Source: Gillisella vitis (GTDB lineage: Bacteria > Pseudomonadota > Alphaproteobacteria > Rhizobiales > Rhizobiaceae). From it: a stretch of 64,000 nt of DNA. The DNA lies in assembly GCA_009744235.1 (NCBI GenBank), contig WPHV01000016.1, positions 62,001 through 126,000 of the forward strand, read 5' to 3'. This document shows positions 47,859-59,400 of this stretch, piece after piece (position 1 is the stretch's first letter; the number at the start of each line of letters is the position of its first letter). A program made the translations under genes and the position numbers. The notes beneath the pieces were generated by a model. The model saw only the letters and a list, made by a program, of their open reading frames with translations. It was not told the DNA's origin and did not search any database.

Positions 47859-48437
47859 TTGAGCCAGTATCAACGCGCCCTCGACCCGGATGCCGCGCGC
47901 GAGGAGAGCCTTGCTGTCGAAAGTCCGGTTCGCGGCCAGATCACCCTGAAAGAGGTCAAGGCATCCGGCCCGATGGTGGCACCTGCCGATGATGGCTGGC
48001 TCGACCTGCCACTTCCTGACTGGCTGCCCGCTGAAACACCGCTCAACGAGATCGAGAAACGCCGCATGCATGGCGTGCTTTCCGGTCTGCTTGAGGCGAT
48101 TAAGCTTGACCATCCGCAGATCACCGCACAGTTGGACACGCTGCTGACTGAGTTGGGCAAGGCGGCAGGCGAAAGGCCGGAAATCGAAACGGCGGGGCTG
48201 CCGCTCACGCCCTTTCAGGCAACGGACTATGATCGCTATTTCCGCGTCAACCGTCAGTCTGCGGAAGAACCCGCCGTCGCCATGGTGCGGAGCCTCATTC
48301 AGACGGTGCGCGCCGTCACGCAGCTCTTTGCCCGCAGCCCGGACCTTCCTGTCGTCCACGTCCGCCACCAGATGGAAGGATTTGAAAGCCACGCGCATCT
48401 GCTTGCCCGGACCTTCGGTCTGGAGCCGCTTCGATGA
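47859..48437 (+). CDS. Unrecognised protein in the siderophore cluster (partner of the next gene)
   Basis: 192 aa from a TTG at 47859, placed 7 nt after a strong AAGGAGG. Proline-rich N-terminus (GWLDLPLPDWLPAETPL), then alpha-helical sequence with TDYDRYFRVNRQSAEEPAVAMVRSL and VVHVRHQMEGFESHAHLLARTF at the C-terminus; the spaced His residues (VRHQ, ESHAH) could bind heme or metal. The segment loosely recalls the N-terminal part of tryptophan/indoleamine dioxygenase-like heme proteins, but that is a weak impression. ATGA overlap with the next gene suggests the two act as one enzyme. Confidence 0.75.
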   Translation: MSQYQRALDPDAAREESLAVESPVRGQITLKEVKASGPMVAPADDGWLDLPLPDWLPAETPLNEIEKRRMHGVLSGLLEAIKLDHPQITAQLDTLLTELGKAAGERPEIETAGLPLTPFQATDYDRYFRVNRQSAEEPAVAMVRSLIQTVRAVTQLFARSPDLPVVHVRHQMEGFESHAHLLARTFGLEPLR

Positions 48438-48994
48438 TCGCCGTCAGCCCTCCCTCTCCCTATGCGATCTGGCGGGAGTTTCACTGGGCATTCTTTTTGA
48501 ACGTTCAGGGGCTCATTGTTTCGCTGCGCAGGTTCCAGCTGCTGGTGGAGCGCGGTCAGCTCACGTCTGCCGAGCAGGAGCTTAATACCGCCTCGACACT
48601 GCTTGTTTCCTCGGCCGCGTCCATGGAACTCGCCGCGAGTTTTCCGAAAGACGTCTATGAGGCGACAGTGCGCGCCTCCATGACCCAGCCGCATGTGGAA
48701 TCGGACGATTTCAGCGGCTTGATGTCGTGGGATCATGCCGTCCTGATCAGCATCTGGCGGGATCTGCGCCCGATTTTTGAAACGCTGCCGAATGAGCTCG
48801 TCAGCGCCCATTCCAAGTTTATTGCGGCCTATAAATATCTCGCTGAAAGCCATACGGGCGTCTGCTCACGCTTCGTGGATAGCGGAAGCCTGCGCTTCGA
48901 GGATCGCAATGCTGTCGATACGCTGCGCCGCTTTGAGCGCGGACGGCTTGGCCTGATCGATCCCAAGGGCAAAGGTTGCCCGTTTCATTCCTGA
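48434..48994 (+). CDS. Unrecognised helical protein, possible heme-type tyrosine-modifying enzyme subunit
   Basis: 186 aa, helical. Notable residues: REFHWAFFLNVQGLIVSLRRF at the N-terminus (His in a conserved-looking HW pair), DDFSGLMSWDHAVLI, GVCSRFVD and a C-terminal GKGCPFHS. The pattern reminds me of the TDO/heme tyrosine-hydroxylase superfamily (LmbB2-like), which would supply L-DOPA for a quinoline siderophore terminus; this is inference only. Coupled to the previous gene by ATGA, 67 bp before the PKS gene. Confidence 0.72.
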   Translation: MIAVSPPSPYAIWREFHWAFFLNVQGLIVSLRRFQLLVERGQLTSAEQELNTASTLLVSSAASMELAASFPKDVYEATVRASMTQPHVESDDFSGLMSWDHAVLISIWRDLRPIFETLPNELVSAHSKFIAAYKYLAESHTGVCSRFVDSGSLRFEDRNAVDTLRRFERGRLGLIDPKGKGCPFHS

Positions 48995-49061
48995 GCGCGC
49001 CGTCTTCACGAGCGCCACCAATTCTTGAGCACTCCAAGAGAACAGATCAAGGAACCTTGTT

Positions 49062-52000
49062 ATGAATGACCTGTCCGCCGCCCCTCTTTCCGATGACAAC
49101 AGGCATCAAATTGCCGTGATCGGCATGGCTGGCCGGTTTCCCGGAGCACCGGATGTTGAACGCTTCTGGCAAAACCTTGTCGATGGTGCGGAATCGATAG
49201 AGCGCCTCTCGCCGGAAGCGCTCAAGCAACGCGGCGTCTCTGCGGAAATGGCAGCGCTCGCGGATTTTGTCGCCGCCAGCACACCGCTTTTGGGTGCGGA
49301 TCGCTTCGATGCGGGTTTTTTCGGCTACAGCCCTGCCGAGGCTGAAATTCTCGATCCGCAGCAGCGTATCTTCCTCGAATGCGCTTGGCAGGCGTTGGAA
49401 GCCGCCGGTTATGTGGGTGATCGATACCAAGGACCGATTGGCGTCTTCGCCGCAGCGGGCATCAATACCTATGTCTTCAACCTGCATGACAACAGCCGCA
49501 TCCGCGAGACCGTCAGCCCCTATGAGCTGTTCGTCGGCAATGACAAGGACTTTCTGGCCACCCGTACAGCCTTCAAGCTGAACTTGCGAGGCCCGGCCAT
49601 CACTGTGCAAACCGCCTGCTCCTCCTCGCTCGTTGCCGTCCACATGGCCGCGCAAAGCCTGCTGTCCGGCGATTGCGACATGGCGCTGGCGGGAGGCATT
49701 GCACTGTCGCAATCCTCCGGCTACCGCGCTCGCGAAGGCGGAATCCTGTCTCCCGATGGCCATTGCCGCGCTTTTGACGCGGCCTCAAGTGGCACGGTCC
49801 CCGGCAGCGGGGTCGGCATCGTGGTTCTGAAACGGCTGGAAGATGCGCTTGCCGATGGCGATACGATAGACGCCGTCATCCTTGGCTCTGCGATCAACAA
49901 TGACGGTGCGCTGAAGGCGAGCTTCACCGCGCCGCAGGTCGATAGTCAGGCGGCGGTGATCGCCGATGCGCAGGCCATGGCAGGCGTGCGCGCGGACACC
50001 ATTGGCTATATCGAGGCCCATGGAACGGGCACCAGACTCGGCGACCCGATAGAGGTTGCAGCACTGACCAAGGCGTTTCGTCGCGATACGCAGCGTCAGG
50101 GCTTCTGCGCGCTCGGCTCCGTCAAAACCAATATTGGCCATCTCGACACCGCCGCCGGTATTGCAGGTTTCATCAAGGCGGTGCTGGCCCTGAAAAATCG
50201 GCGGATTCCGGCAAGCCTTCACTATGAGAAGGCGAATCCGCAGATTGATTTCGCAGCCAGCCCTTTCTTCGTCAACCAGCACCTGCGCGACTGGGACAAC
50301 CAGATCGGCACGCGCCGCGCAGGCGTAAGTTCCTTCGGCATTGGCGGGACCAATGCCCATGTTGTGCTGGAAGAGGCCCCACCCAGCCCGGCATCAAAGG
50401 CGGGCAGCGGCCCGGAACTGTTGCTTCTGTCGGCACGAACCGACGAGCAGCTTGCAGCCAGCAGCGAGGCCCTCGCAGCGCACCTTACCGCAGGCTTGGA
50501 TTGTAAAGCCGCCCCGGCCTTGGCGGATATTGCCCACACGTTGCGCCATGGCCGCCGCGATTTTGCCAAGCGCCGCTTCGTCATTGCACGCGATGCCAAA
50601 GAGGCTGTCAGCAACCTGCGTAACCTCTCTCAAATCGGCACCGCCGCAGGCGAAACAGCGCAAGCTGTTTTCCTGTTTCCCGGTCAGGGCAGTCCGTATA
50701 CGGCGATGGGCAAGGCGCTTTACGCCGACCTGCCAGCCTTTCGTACCCCCTTTGACGCCTGCGCATCAGAACTTGATCGGCTGATGGGGATCAACTTCAA
50801 AGCCTGCCTGTTTTCCAACGCGGATGACCTTGACCGCACAGCATTTGCCCAACCAGCGCTGTTTGCCGTTGAATATGCGCTAGCGCAAGCCTTGATGAGC
50901 CACGGCGTCAAACCGGCGGCCTTGCATGGCCACAGCATTGGCGAATATGTCGCCGCCTGCCTTGCTGGTATCTTCGATCTCGAAACAGCGCTCCAGCTCG
51001 TTGTTGCGCGCGGGCGGTTGATGCAGGCTGAAGCACCCGGTGCCATGCTCGCGGTGATGCATGCGGATGAACCGATCTCGCCATGGCTTGACGGGGTCAT
51101 TACGCTGGCTGCGGCCAATGCACCCGGTGTCAGCGTTGTCTCCGGCCCGGTGGAGGCAATCGCAAGCCTAGAAGTGCGCCTGAAAGAAAAGGGCATTGCC
51201 GCACGCCTGCTGAAAACCTCCCACGCCTTCCATTCGCCGATGATGACGGAAGCGGCGGCACAGTTCCGCGATGTCGTTGCAGGTGTTCGCCTGTCAGCGC
51301 CGCAAATGCCTCTGATTTCGAATGTCACGGGAACATGGATGACGGCACAGGATGCGACCGACCCGGACTATTGGGCGCGTCACCTGTTGCAGCCCGTCCG
51401 CTTCGAGGACGGTACGCGCACGCTGCAATCCCTTGCAGCACCTGTTTTCATAGAAATCGGCCCTGGTCGCGCACTCGGCACGTTGACCGCTGTGGCGGGC
51501 GTTGATGGAAACCGGATTGTGGCAACGCTTGCAGAAGGCAAGGATGAATCAGGGCAGGTTTTGTCTGCTGTCGGTCAGTTCTGGCAATTGAACGGCGTTC
51601 TGGATTCAGCCGAAGTGGCTGGTCGGCGGCGCGTGCGGCTTCCCACCTATCCGTTCCAAAGCGAGCGTTACTGGGTCGATGCGGATAGCGAGCCTGCCAC
51701 GCCCAAGAGGACGGCCGCGAATGTTGAAGGCCCCGGCCTCTACCGCACCAATTGGCGGCGTGCACAATTGAACCACAGCCCTAATCGGTTGAAAGGCCGC
51801 GTCCTTGTTTTCGACGATGGTCAACTCGGGTCCACCCTTGCCACTGAGCTTGAGCGGAGCGGTGCTGAACCCTATCGCGCATTGATCGGCACCGGTTTCA
51901 GTGAACCAGACTTCCGCTGCTTCAGCCTCCGCCCCACGATGAGCGAAGACTACGCCAGCCTTTTTGATAGCCTTGATGAGCGGGGAGCAAGCCCGGACCA

Positions 52001-53468
52001 TATCGTCTTCGGCTGGCCTCTCACACCTTGCTCAAACGAAGCGCCTGAAGCGGCGGCACAAGCCCTTCTGGCGCTGGTGCGGGAACTGGCGAAGTTTGAT
52101 CGCGCCGTCACTCTGACGCTTCTGACCCGGTCGGCAGCCGATGTGACGGGTCTGGAAGACCTTGATATCGCGCAGGCTCTGGCGGCTGGCACTCTTCAGG
52201 TGATCGCCCAAGAATATCCGTCGCTCCATTGCCGTCATATCGACATCGATGCTGCCCGGCCAATTGAGAGTGCAAGACGCATTCGCGAAGCCCTGTCGGG
52301 GAAAGACGATGTGCTCGCCTTACGCGGCGCACATCGCTGGCTGCCGGAAACGGAACGGTTTGAGGCCCCGCAAGGCGGCCCCGATTTCAAGCGGAACGGC
52401 GTCTATGTGGTCGTCGGCGATATCGTTGATGGCGTTGGCAAGACCTGGGTTGATGCCCTGTCTGGGCTCGGCGCAACCGTCGCTTTGCTTCAAGACTCTA
52501 CGGCACCGGCTTTTGAGTATCCAGCACGTCTAAAACGACAGCTCGATTGCGGCGATGCCGCCGCCTTGAAAGGCGCTCTGGACGATGTTTTGGCCGAACT
52601 GGGCCGGATCGACGGCATCTTTCTGAGCCTGCCGCAGTCAAACCATCAGTCCGCCGCGCTGATTGGTGAGCTGGCGAAGGCCCATTGGGCCTATAATATC
52701 GCAAGCAAACTGCGCCCGGTTCGTGCGCTCAGTGAAGCTGTGGCGAAACGGAAAATTGGCTTTTGCTGCGTGCAGTCCTCGCTCTCAACCCTCATTGGCG
52801 GGCTCGGCCTTGGTGCTTACGCTGCCACGCACCACGCCATCGACCGGATTGTCGCCGAAGAGAATAAGAACGGCACCACGCCATGGTTTGCCATCGGCTA
52901 TCCACTGATCGAGGCAAATCCCGGCACGACCTTGCAGGCAACGGGCCGTGCGAACGCCTTCGCGATATCAACGAAGGCCGCATGGGATCTGACGCGATGC
53001 CTGATTGAAAACGGCGCAACCGGACAGACCATGCTTTCGGGTGGAGCTATTCCCCCGGTCGCGTCCGACATCGACGCGCAAGAACCAGCCGATGGCGGGC
53101 GTGGACGCCCCACACTCAGTGTCGCCTACCGCAAGCCGGGCAATGACACCGAAGCAAGGATCATCGGCATTTTCGAAGAGATCCTTGGTCTGTCACCCAT
53201 CGGGGCCGATGACGGCTTTTATGAACTCGGCGGCCATTCCCTGCTCGCCATTCGCGCCGTTGCCAAACTCCGCGAGGCCTTCCCCGTCGATATCGCCATG
53301 CGCGAGCTGCTTTTTGACAATCCGACCGCTGCCGCCATCGCCAAATCGATTTTGGAGCGCATGTCGGAGAAGACCGACCTTTCTGCCCTCGCCGATCTTC
53401 TCGATGAGGTTGACACCCTGTCCGACGCCGATGTGAGCAGGCTTCTCGCCGGAGGAAATGCACGATGA
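49062..53468 (+). CDS. Type I PKS module, KS-AT-(inactive KR-like)-ACP
   Basis: 1468 aa. KS about 15-440: Cys186 in TACSSSL, His320 (EAHGTG), His360 (NIGH). AT about 535-810: GHSIGE Ser625 and HAFH at 721-724, predicting malonyl-CoA. KR-like region about 900-1300: the NADPH loop is GDIVDG (1119-1124), nearly the same altered motif as in the other PKS; Ser1240 and Tyr1253 persist but the Asn position reads His1257. No DH or ER. ACP Ser1393 in GGHSL, followed by a helix that should dock the NRPS whose gene overlaps by 4 bp. Product: a second beta-keto extension. Confidence 0.95.
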   Translation: MNDLSAAPLSDDNRHQIAVIGMAGRFPGAPDVERFWQNLVDGAESIERLSPEALKQRGVSAEMAALADFVAASTPLLGADRFDAGFFGYSPAEAEILDPQQRIFLECAWQALEAAGYVGDRYQGPIGVFAAAGINTYVFNLHDNSRIRETVSPYELFVGNDKDFLATRTAFKLNLRGPAITVQTACSSSLVAVHMAAQSLLSGDCDMALAGGIALSQSSGYRAREGGILSPDGHCRAFDAASSGTVPGSGVGIVVLKRLEDALADGDTIDAVILGSAINNDGALKASFTAPQVDSQAAVIADAQAMAGVRADTIGYIEAHGTGTRLGDPIEVAALTKAFRRDTQRQGFCALGSVKTNIGHLDTAAGIAGFIKAVLALKNRRIPASLHYEKANPQIDFAASPFFVNQHLRDWDNQIGTRRAGVSSFGIGGTNAHVVLEEAPPSPASKAGSGPELLLLSARTDEQLAASSEALAAHLTAGLDCKAAPALADIAHTLRHGRRDFAKRRFVIARDAKEAVSNLRNLSQIGTAAGETAQAVFLFPGQGSPYTAMGKALYADLPAFRTPFDACASELDRLMGINFKACLFSNADDLDRTAFAQPALFAVEYALAQALMSHGVKPAALHGHSIGEYVAACLAGIFDLETALQLVVARGRLMQAEAPGAMLAVMHADEPISPWLDGVITLAAANAPGVSVVSGPVEAIASLEVRLKEKGIAARLLKTSHAFHSPMMTEAAAQFRDVVAGVRLSAPQMPLISNVTGTWMTAQDATDPDYWARHLLQPVRFEDGTRTLQSLAAPVFIEIGPGRALGTLTAVAGVDGNRIVATLAEGKDESGQVLSAVGQFWQLNGVLDSAEVAGRRRVRLPTYPFQSERYWVDADSEPATPKRTAANVEGPGLYRTNWRRAQLNHSPNRLKGRVLVFDDGQLGSTLATELERSGAEPYRALIGTGFSEPDFRCFSLRPTMSEDYASLFDSLDERGASPDHIVFGWPLTPCSNEAPEAAAQALLALVRELAKFDRAVTLTLLTRSAADVTGLEDLDIAQALAAGTLQVIAQEYPSLHCRHIDIDAARPIESARRIREALSGKDDVLALRGAHRWLPETERFEAPQGGPDFKRNGVYVVVGDIVDGVGKTWVDALSGLGATVALLQDSTAPAFEYPARLKRQLDCGDAAALKGALDDVLAELGRIDGIFLSLPQSNHQSAALIGELAKAHWAYNIASKLRPVRALSEAVAKRKIGFCCVQSSLSTLIGGLGLGAYAATHHAIDRIVAEENKNGTTPWFAIGYPLIEANPGTTLQATGRANAFAISTKAAWDLTRCLIENGATGQTMLSGGAIPPVASDIDAQEPADGGRGRPTLSVAYRKPGNDTEARIIGIFEEILGLSPIGADDGFYELGGHSLLAIRAVAKLREAFPVDIAMRELLFDNPTAAAIAKSILERMSEKTDLSALADLLDEVDTLSDADVSRLLAGGNAR

Positions 53469-56400
53469 ACGAACTTTTCGCGAAGATCGCCGGGCTTTCG
53501 CCGGAGCGGCGGGCGCTGCTGGAGCAGAAGCTGAAAGCACAGGGCATCACTGTTCCCGCCCCCTCCGGCATCCAGCCGCGGGCGGATCGTGAGGCTGCGG
53601 TTCCGCTGTCATCGGCGCAAAAACGCCTCTGGTTCATGCAGCAGCTGGACCCCGGCACCGTTGCCTATAATATGAACCTCGCGCTGCGGCTGAAAGGCCC
53701 GCTTGACCGCGCAGCCCTGTCTCGCGCCTATGCCGCCCTCATTGCTCGGCACGAACCCCTGCGAACGCGGTTTACGATGGGCGAGGATGGCCAGCCGCAG
53801 CAAATCGTCGAGGCATCCGGCGCGGCTGATATTGGCTATCACGATTGCCGACAGCATCCAGAGCCGGAAAAGGAAGCCCGTCTTCAGCTCAAAGCATTTG
53901 TCGAGACGCCCTATGATCTCACCCGCCCGCCGATCCGCGCGACGCTGGTTGCGGTGCACAGTCAAGAGCAAGAGCATGAGCATGTGCTGGCGCTCGGCAT
54001 GCATCATATCATCAGCGACCGCTGGTCGATGGGTGTCTTTGCCCGCGATCTCTCGACGCTCTACCATGCCGAAGCGACGGGAACAGCAGCAGCGCTTGCG
54101 CCCCTTCCGGTGCAGTTTGCCGATTGGACGCTGTGGCAGCGCGACTTGCTGGACGGCCCCGCCCTTGCCAACCAGCTCGCCTACTGGACAGAAAGCCTTG
54201 CGGGCGAACTGCCCGTGCTGGAATTGCCATTGGATCGGCCACACAGCCTGACAGCGAGCTTCAGCGGCGCACACCTTCCCGTTTTGATCGACCGGGCATT
54301 GTCGCTCAAGCTGCGCTCACTCGCCGCCGAGCAGAATGTCAGCCTGTTCACATTGCTGCTTGCCGCCTTCAACGTGCTCTTGCATCTCTATACCGACAGC
54401 GACGACATCATCCTTGGCAGCGAGGTTGCCAACCGCGACCGGCCCGAGACGCAGACCATGATGGGGCCGCTCGTCAATACGCTCGTCTTCCGCAACGACC
54501 TGTCCGGCGATCCGGCCTTCACGGACCTGCTCCAGAGGGTTGCCGATGCTGTCCGCCGTGGCCTTGCCCATCAGGATATTCCGTTCGAGCGCCTTGTCGA
54601 AGCGATCAATCCAGAGCGCTCGCTCTCGGACCTGAACCCGCTCTTCAACGTGAAATTCGACATCCAGCACAGCATTGCTCCGCCGCCGGGCCTGCATGGA
54701 CTGACGATTGAAACCTATCCGCTGCGCGAAGTGGCAACAAAATATGACTTGCGCTTCAACCTCGAAGACGACCAGCCGGACATCAAGGGCAAGATCGAAT
54801 ATTCGAGCCAGATTTTCGACGAGAGCACCATCGCCTCTATGCTTGCCCGTTTTGAGCGCCTGCTGGAGCTTGTGGTGCGCGACCCCTCGCGGCGGCTCTC
54901 GACACTTTCGCTGCTGGCACCGGAGGAAGAAGCGGCCATCATCGCGGCGGGTTCCGGTCCAGTGCGAGATTATCCGGTGGAGGAATGCCTGCACGATCTC
55001 TTCTTGAAACAGGTCGAGGAAACGCCGGATGCGGACGCGGTGACCGATGGCGATCTGACGTGGTCCTACCGCGACCTCGAAGCGCAGTCTTCGCGCATAG
55101 CCGCAAGTCTGGTTGCGGCTGGTGTGAAACCCGGCGACCGGGTGGGCATTTGCATGCGCCGCTCACCCCGGATGATCGCAGGTATCCTTGGCATCATGCG
55201 TGCAGGTGCGGCCTATGTGCCGCTCGATGCCGATTATCCGCCAAACCGCCTCGCCTTCATTGCCGAGGACAGCGGGATTACCATCCTGCTCGCCGACCAC
55301 CGCCCGGCCTTCCTCACGCAAACGCAAACGCTGCTTGACGTCACGACATTGCCGGACATCCGGCTGGAGGTGCCACCCACAGTTTCGCCGAACCATCTCG
55401 CCTATATCATCTACACATCCGGCTCGACGGGCAGACCCAAGGGTGTCGCGATCGAGCATCGTTCTGTTGTCGCCTTCATGTATTGGGCGCGGGAGCGGTT
55501 CACCCGCGAAGAGGTGGCGCGCATGCTGGTGCCGACCTCGATCAGCTTTGACCTGTCGATCTTCGAGCTTTATGCGCCCCTCGTCCTCGGCGGCACGCTC
55601 GTTGTCGCAGATCATTTTCTGGCACTGCCGCAGCTTGCCGCCAAGGTAGACGTGACTTTCATCAATACAGTCCCAAGCCTTCTGCAAGAACTGTTGCAAG
55701 AACACAGATTGCCAAACAGCGTGCAGACTGCAACCTTCTGCGGCGAGCCATTGCCAGCAGCACTTGTCGCCATCCTGAAACGCGATTATCCGAACCTGCG
55801 TATCCTCAATCTCTACGGTCCTTCGGAGGATACCTGCTTTTCAACGGAAGTCCCGTTGCAGGGCGATCATTATCAGGGCGGCGTCGTGCCCATTGGCAAG
55901 CCATTGCCAAACACGCAAGCCTATATTCTCGACCGCACTGGCCGCCTTCGCCCACCCGGTCTTTCCGGCGAGCTTTATCTCGGCGGTACGGGCCTTGCGC
56001 GCGGCTATTTTGGCCGACCTGAGCAAACCGCTGAGCGGTTCATTGCCAACCCGTTTTCGAGTGAACCCGGCTCCCGTCTTTACCGGACCGGGGATCGCAT
56101 CCGCCGCCGGGCAGATGGCAATCTGGAATTCTGCGGGCGGCTTGACCATCAGGTCAAAGTGCGCGGCTTGCGCATTGAAACAGGCGAGATCGAGCACAAT
56201 CTCGAACAGATTACTGGCGTCGAAAAGGCGGTTGTGGCTGTCACGCAAGGCACTGATCGGCAGCTTGCCGCCTTTATCGAACCCCAAGACGGCGTGAGGC
56301 TTGACGAAACCGAGCTGCGCCGGGCGCTGTCCGACGTCCTCCCCGTCCATATGGTGCCGACGCTCTGGTGCTTCTTGCCGCGCCTGCCACAGCAGCCGAA

Positions 56401-59400
56401 CGGCAAGATTGATCGCGCAGCACTGCCATCGCTGGCCGCAACAGTCGCCACCGGGTCCAGCCCGCCAGAGACCGAAACGGAACAGCGGGCAGCAGATGCA
56501 TGGGCCGATGTGCTGGCCATCGATTCGATCAGCCGGGATGACAATTTCTTCCGGCTTGGCGGTCACTCGCTGCTGGCCATGCGCATGATTGCCCGGCTGT
56601 CGTCATCGCTTCCGACAAATGCCGTGTTGCGAAAACTGTTTGAATTCCCCCGCCTCAGGGATTTCGCCGCAGCGCTTGAGCATGACGAGACACCGATGGC
56701 GGCACCTTTAAGCGCCATCGATGCCCTCCCGAATAGTGCGCCGATACCTCTGTCCTTCGCCCAGCAGCGGCTTTGGACATTGGCCGAGCTGGAGCCAGAC
56801 AGTGCCGCCTACACGGTTCCTGCCGCAATCCGCTTTCATGGCGCGCTTGATCTGGACGTGCTGCAACACGCTTTCACAGCCCTTGCCGCACGCCATCCGG
56901 CATTGCGCACGCGGATCGTCAATCTCGATGGAAACCCTGCTGTCGAGATCGGTGGGACCAGCGATCCTGACATCGCAATCGTGGACGTGGATGAGGCCAC
57001 CCTGCCGGAGGCGCTGGCTGCGGCATGCAGGCAACCGTTCAACATGGCGACGGGTCCGCTCTTCCGCGCCCGGATTTTCCGTCTCTCCACTGACGAGCAC
57101 GTTGTTTTCGTAGCGATCCACCACATTGTCTCGGATGCGCAATCGCTTCAGTTGATGCTGCGGGATCTGACGCGGTTCTATGATGCAGGCAGACAGGGCA
57201 AAGTGGCAGACCTTCCACCGCTTACCCTGACCTATGGTGATTTTGCCGCTTGGCAGCGAAAGCAGCCGCTGGGCGAGCAGATCGACTATTGGCGCCGCCT
57301 GCTGGAACATGCCCCCCCGCTTCTGGAACTGCCGACGGATTTTCCGCGCGGTGCGCGCCAAGAGTTCAAGGGCGGCAGCATTCCCTTCCATCTCGATCAT
57401 GCGCTTACGGCCCGTCTGGTCAATTTTGCCCATGAACGGGACGCCACCCCCTTCATGGTGCTTCTCTCCGCCTTTTCGACCCTGCTGTCGCGTTATTCCG
57501 GCGCGTCCGATGTCGTCATCGGAACCCCGGTATCCGAGCGGCCAAACCGCGCGCTGGAGGATGTCATCGGGCTGTTCGTCAACACGCTGGCGCTGAAACT
57601 GACGCATGATGCTGCAACAAGCTTCGAACAGCAGGTCGCGGCCACACGTTTGCTCGTTCTGGATGCCTTCCGCCATCAAGACGCGCCGTTTGAATGCGTG
57701 GTCGATGCCCTCTCGGTCGAGCGAAGCTGGAGCCACAACCCTGTGTTCCAAGTGATGATCACTTGGCAAGCAGACGAGCAGCACAGCCCATGCCCTGAAG
57801 GCCTGACCGCTGCGCCGGTGGTGCTCGCGCAGGAAACGTCGAAGGTCGATCTGACGCTGGATCTGCGCCATCGCGGCGACCAGTTTTCCGGCACCTTGAT
57901 CTATCGCAGCGATCTTTTCCGCAAGGAGACGATCCACCACATGGCTGAGGCTTTCACGGCCTTGGTCGAGGCTCTGTTATCGGCCCCTGAGCGAGCACAG
58001 GTCGAAATAGACGGACTGCCAGAGCGGCAGCGCCAGCAGATTGCCGCTTGGAACGCGACGGCAAAGACCTATGATGCGGTGCCAGCAAGCCTGCATGGCT
58101 TCTTTGCGCGTTCAACCGAGCGCACACCAGATGCCATTGCCGTCACCGATCGAAACCGGAGCGCCACCTATACTGAGCTTGATCGGCAAGCGGAGGCGCT
58201 CGCCCGGCATCTCGTCTCCCTTGGCATCGGACGCGGCAGCGCCGTCGGTATTTGCCTTGAGCGTACCATCGACCTCATTGCTTCGATTCTTGCCGTCTTG
58301 AAGACGGGCGCTGCCTATGTGCCGCTCGATCCCAAATATCCGGCGGAACGGATCGCCTTTGTCGCAAAGGACGCAAGCCTCTCCCTGCTTTTGACGCAGG
58401 AGGAGCGCGATGACTTCGCCGACATCCGAACGCTCGATCCGACCACCATCTGGAACGGAACGCAGGCCGTCTCCGGGGCTCCTCTCCCCCATACGACCGA
58501 AGGACGCGACCTCGCCTATCTCATCTACACCTCCGGCTCAACCGGGCAGCCCAAGGGGGTTGCAATCGAACATCGCAATGCGGTTGCCTTCACACATTGG
58601 GCGCTCGACACGTTCCCGGCGGAAAGCTTTGCCGGAATGCTGGCGTCAACATCGGTCTGCTTCGACCTGTCCATCTTCGAAATTTTTGTGACGCTTGCCG
58701 CTGGTGGGCGAATCTTCATCGTTGACGATCTTTTCGAACTGCCGGACGCAGAATTCGCACACGAGATCACGTTCATCAACACCGTGCCGACCCCGATGAC
58801 CGAACTCATGCGGTTTGGTCCGCTGCCCGCTAAGGCAAAAACAGTCTGCCTTGCGGGCGAACCGCTGCCACCGAGCCTTGCACGCGCGATTCTGGACACT
58901 GGACAGGTCGAGGCGCTTTACAATCTCTATGGCCCCTCCGAGGACACGACCTATTCCACCGGATGCCGGATCGGCGACGCGGGGCTGCCCATCCATATCG
59001 GCAAGCCCATCACCAACACCACCGCCCATGTTCTTGACGCAGCACTCAACGAAGTGCCAATCGGCATGCCGGGCGAGCTTTATCTGGCGGGCGAGGGTAT
59101 CGCGCGCGGCTATCACAATCGCCCAGATCTGACGGCGGAGCGCTTCTTGCCGAACCCGTTTGGCAGGGCTGGCCAAGCCCCTGTGCTCTACAAGACCGGC
59201 GACCGCGTTCGTCGGCTGGCCGACGGCAATCTCGACTATCTCGGCCGTGCCGACCGCCAGATGAAGATCAGCGGTTTTCGGATCGAACCGGGCGAGGTCG
59301 AGGCTGTGCTGATGCGCTATCCCGGCGTGACAGGTGCCGCCGTCGATGCCTGGCGTGACAATACCGGCTATGCCCGCCTCGCCGCTTGGATCGAGGTGGC

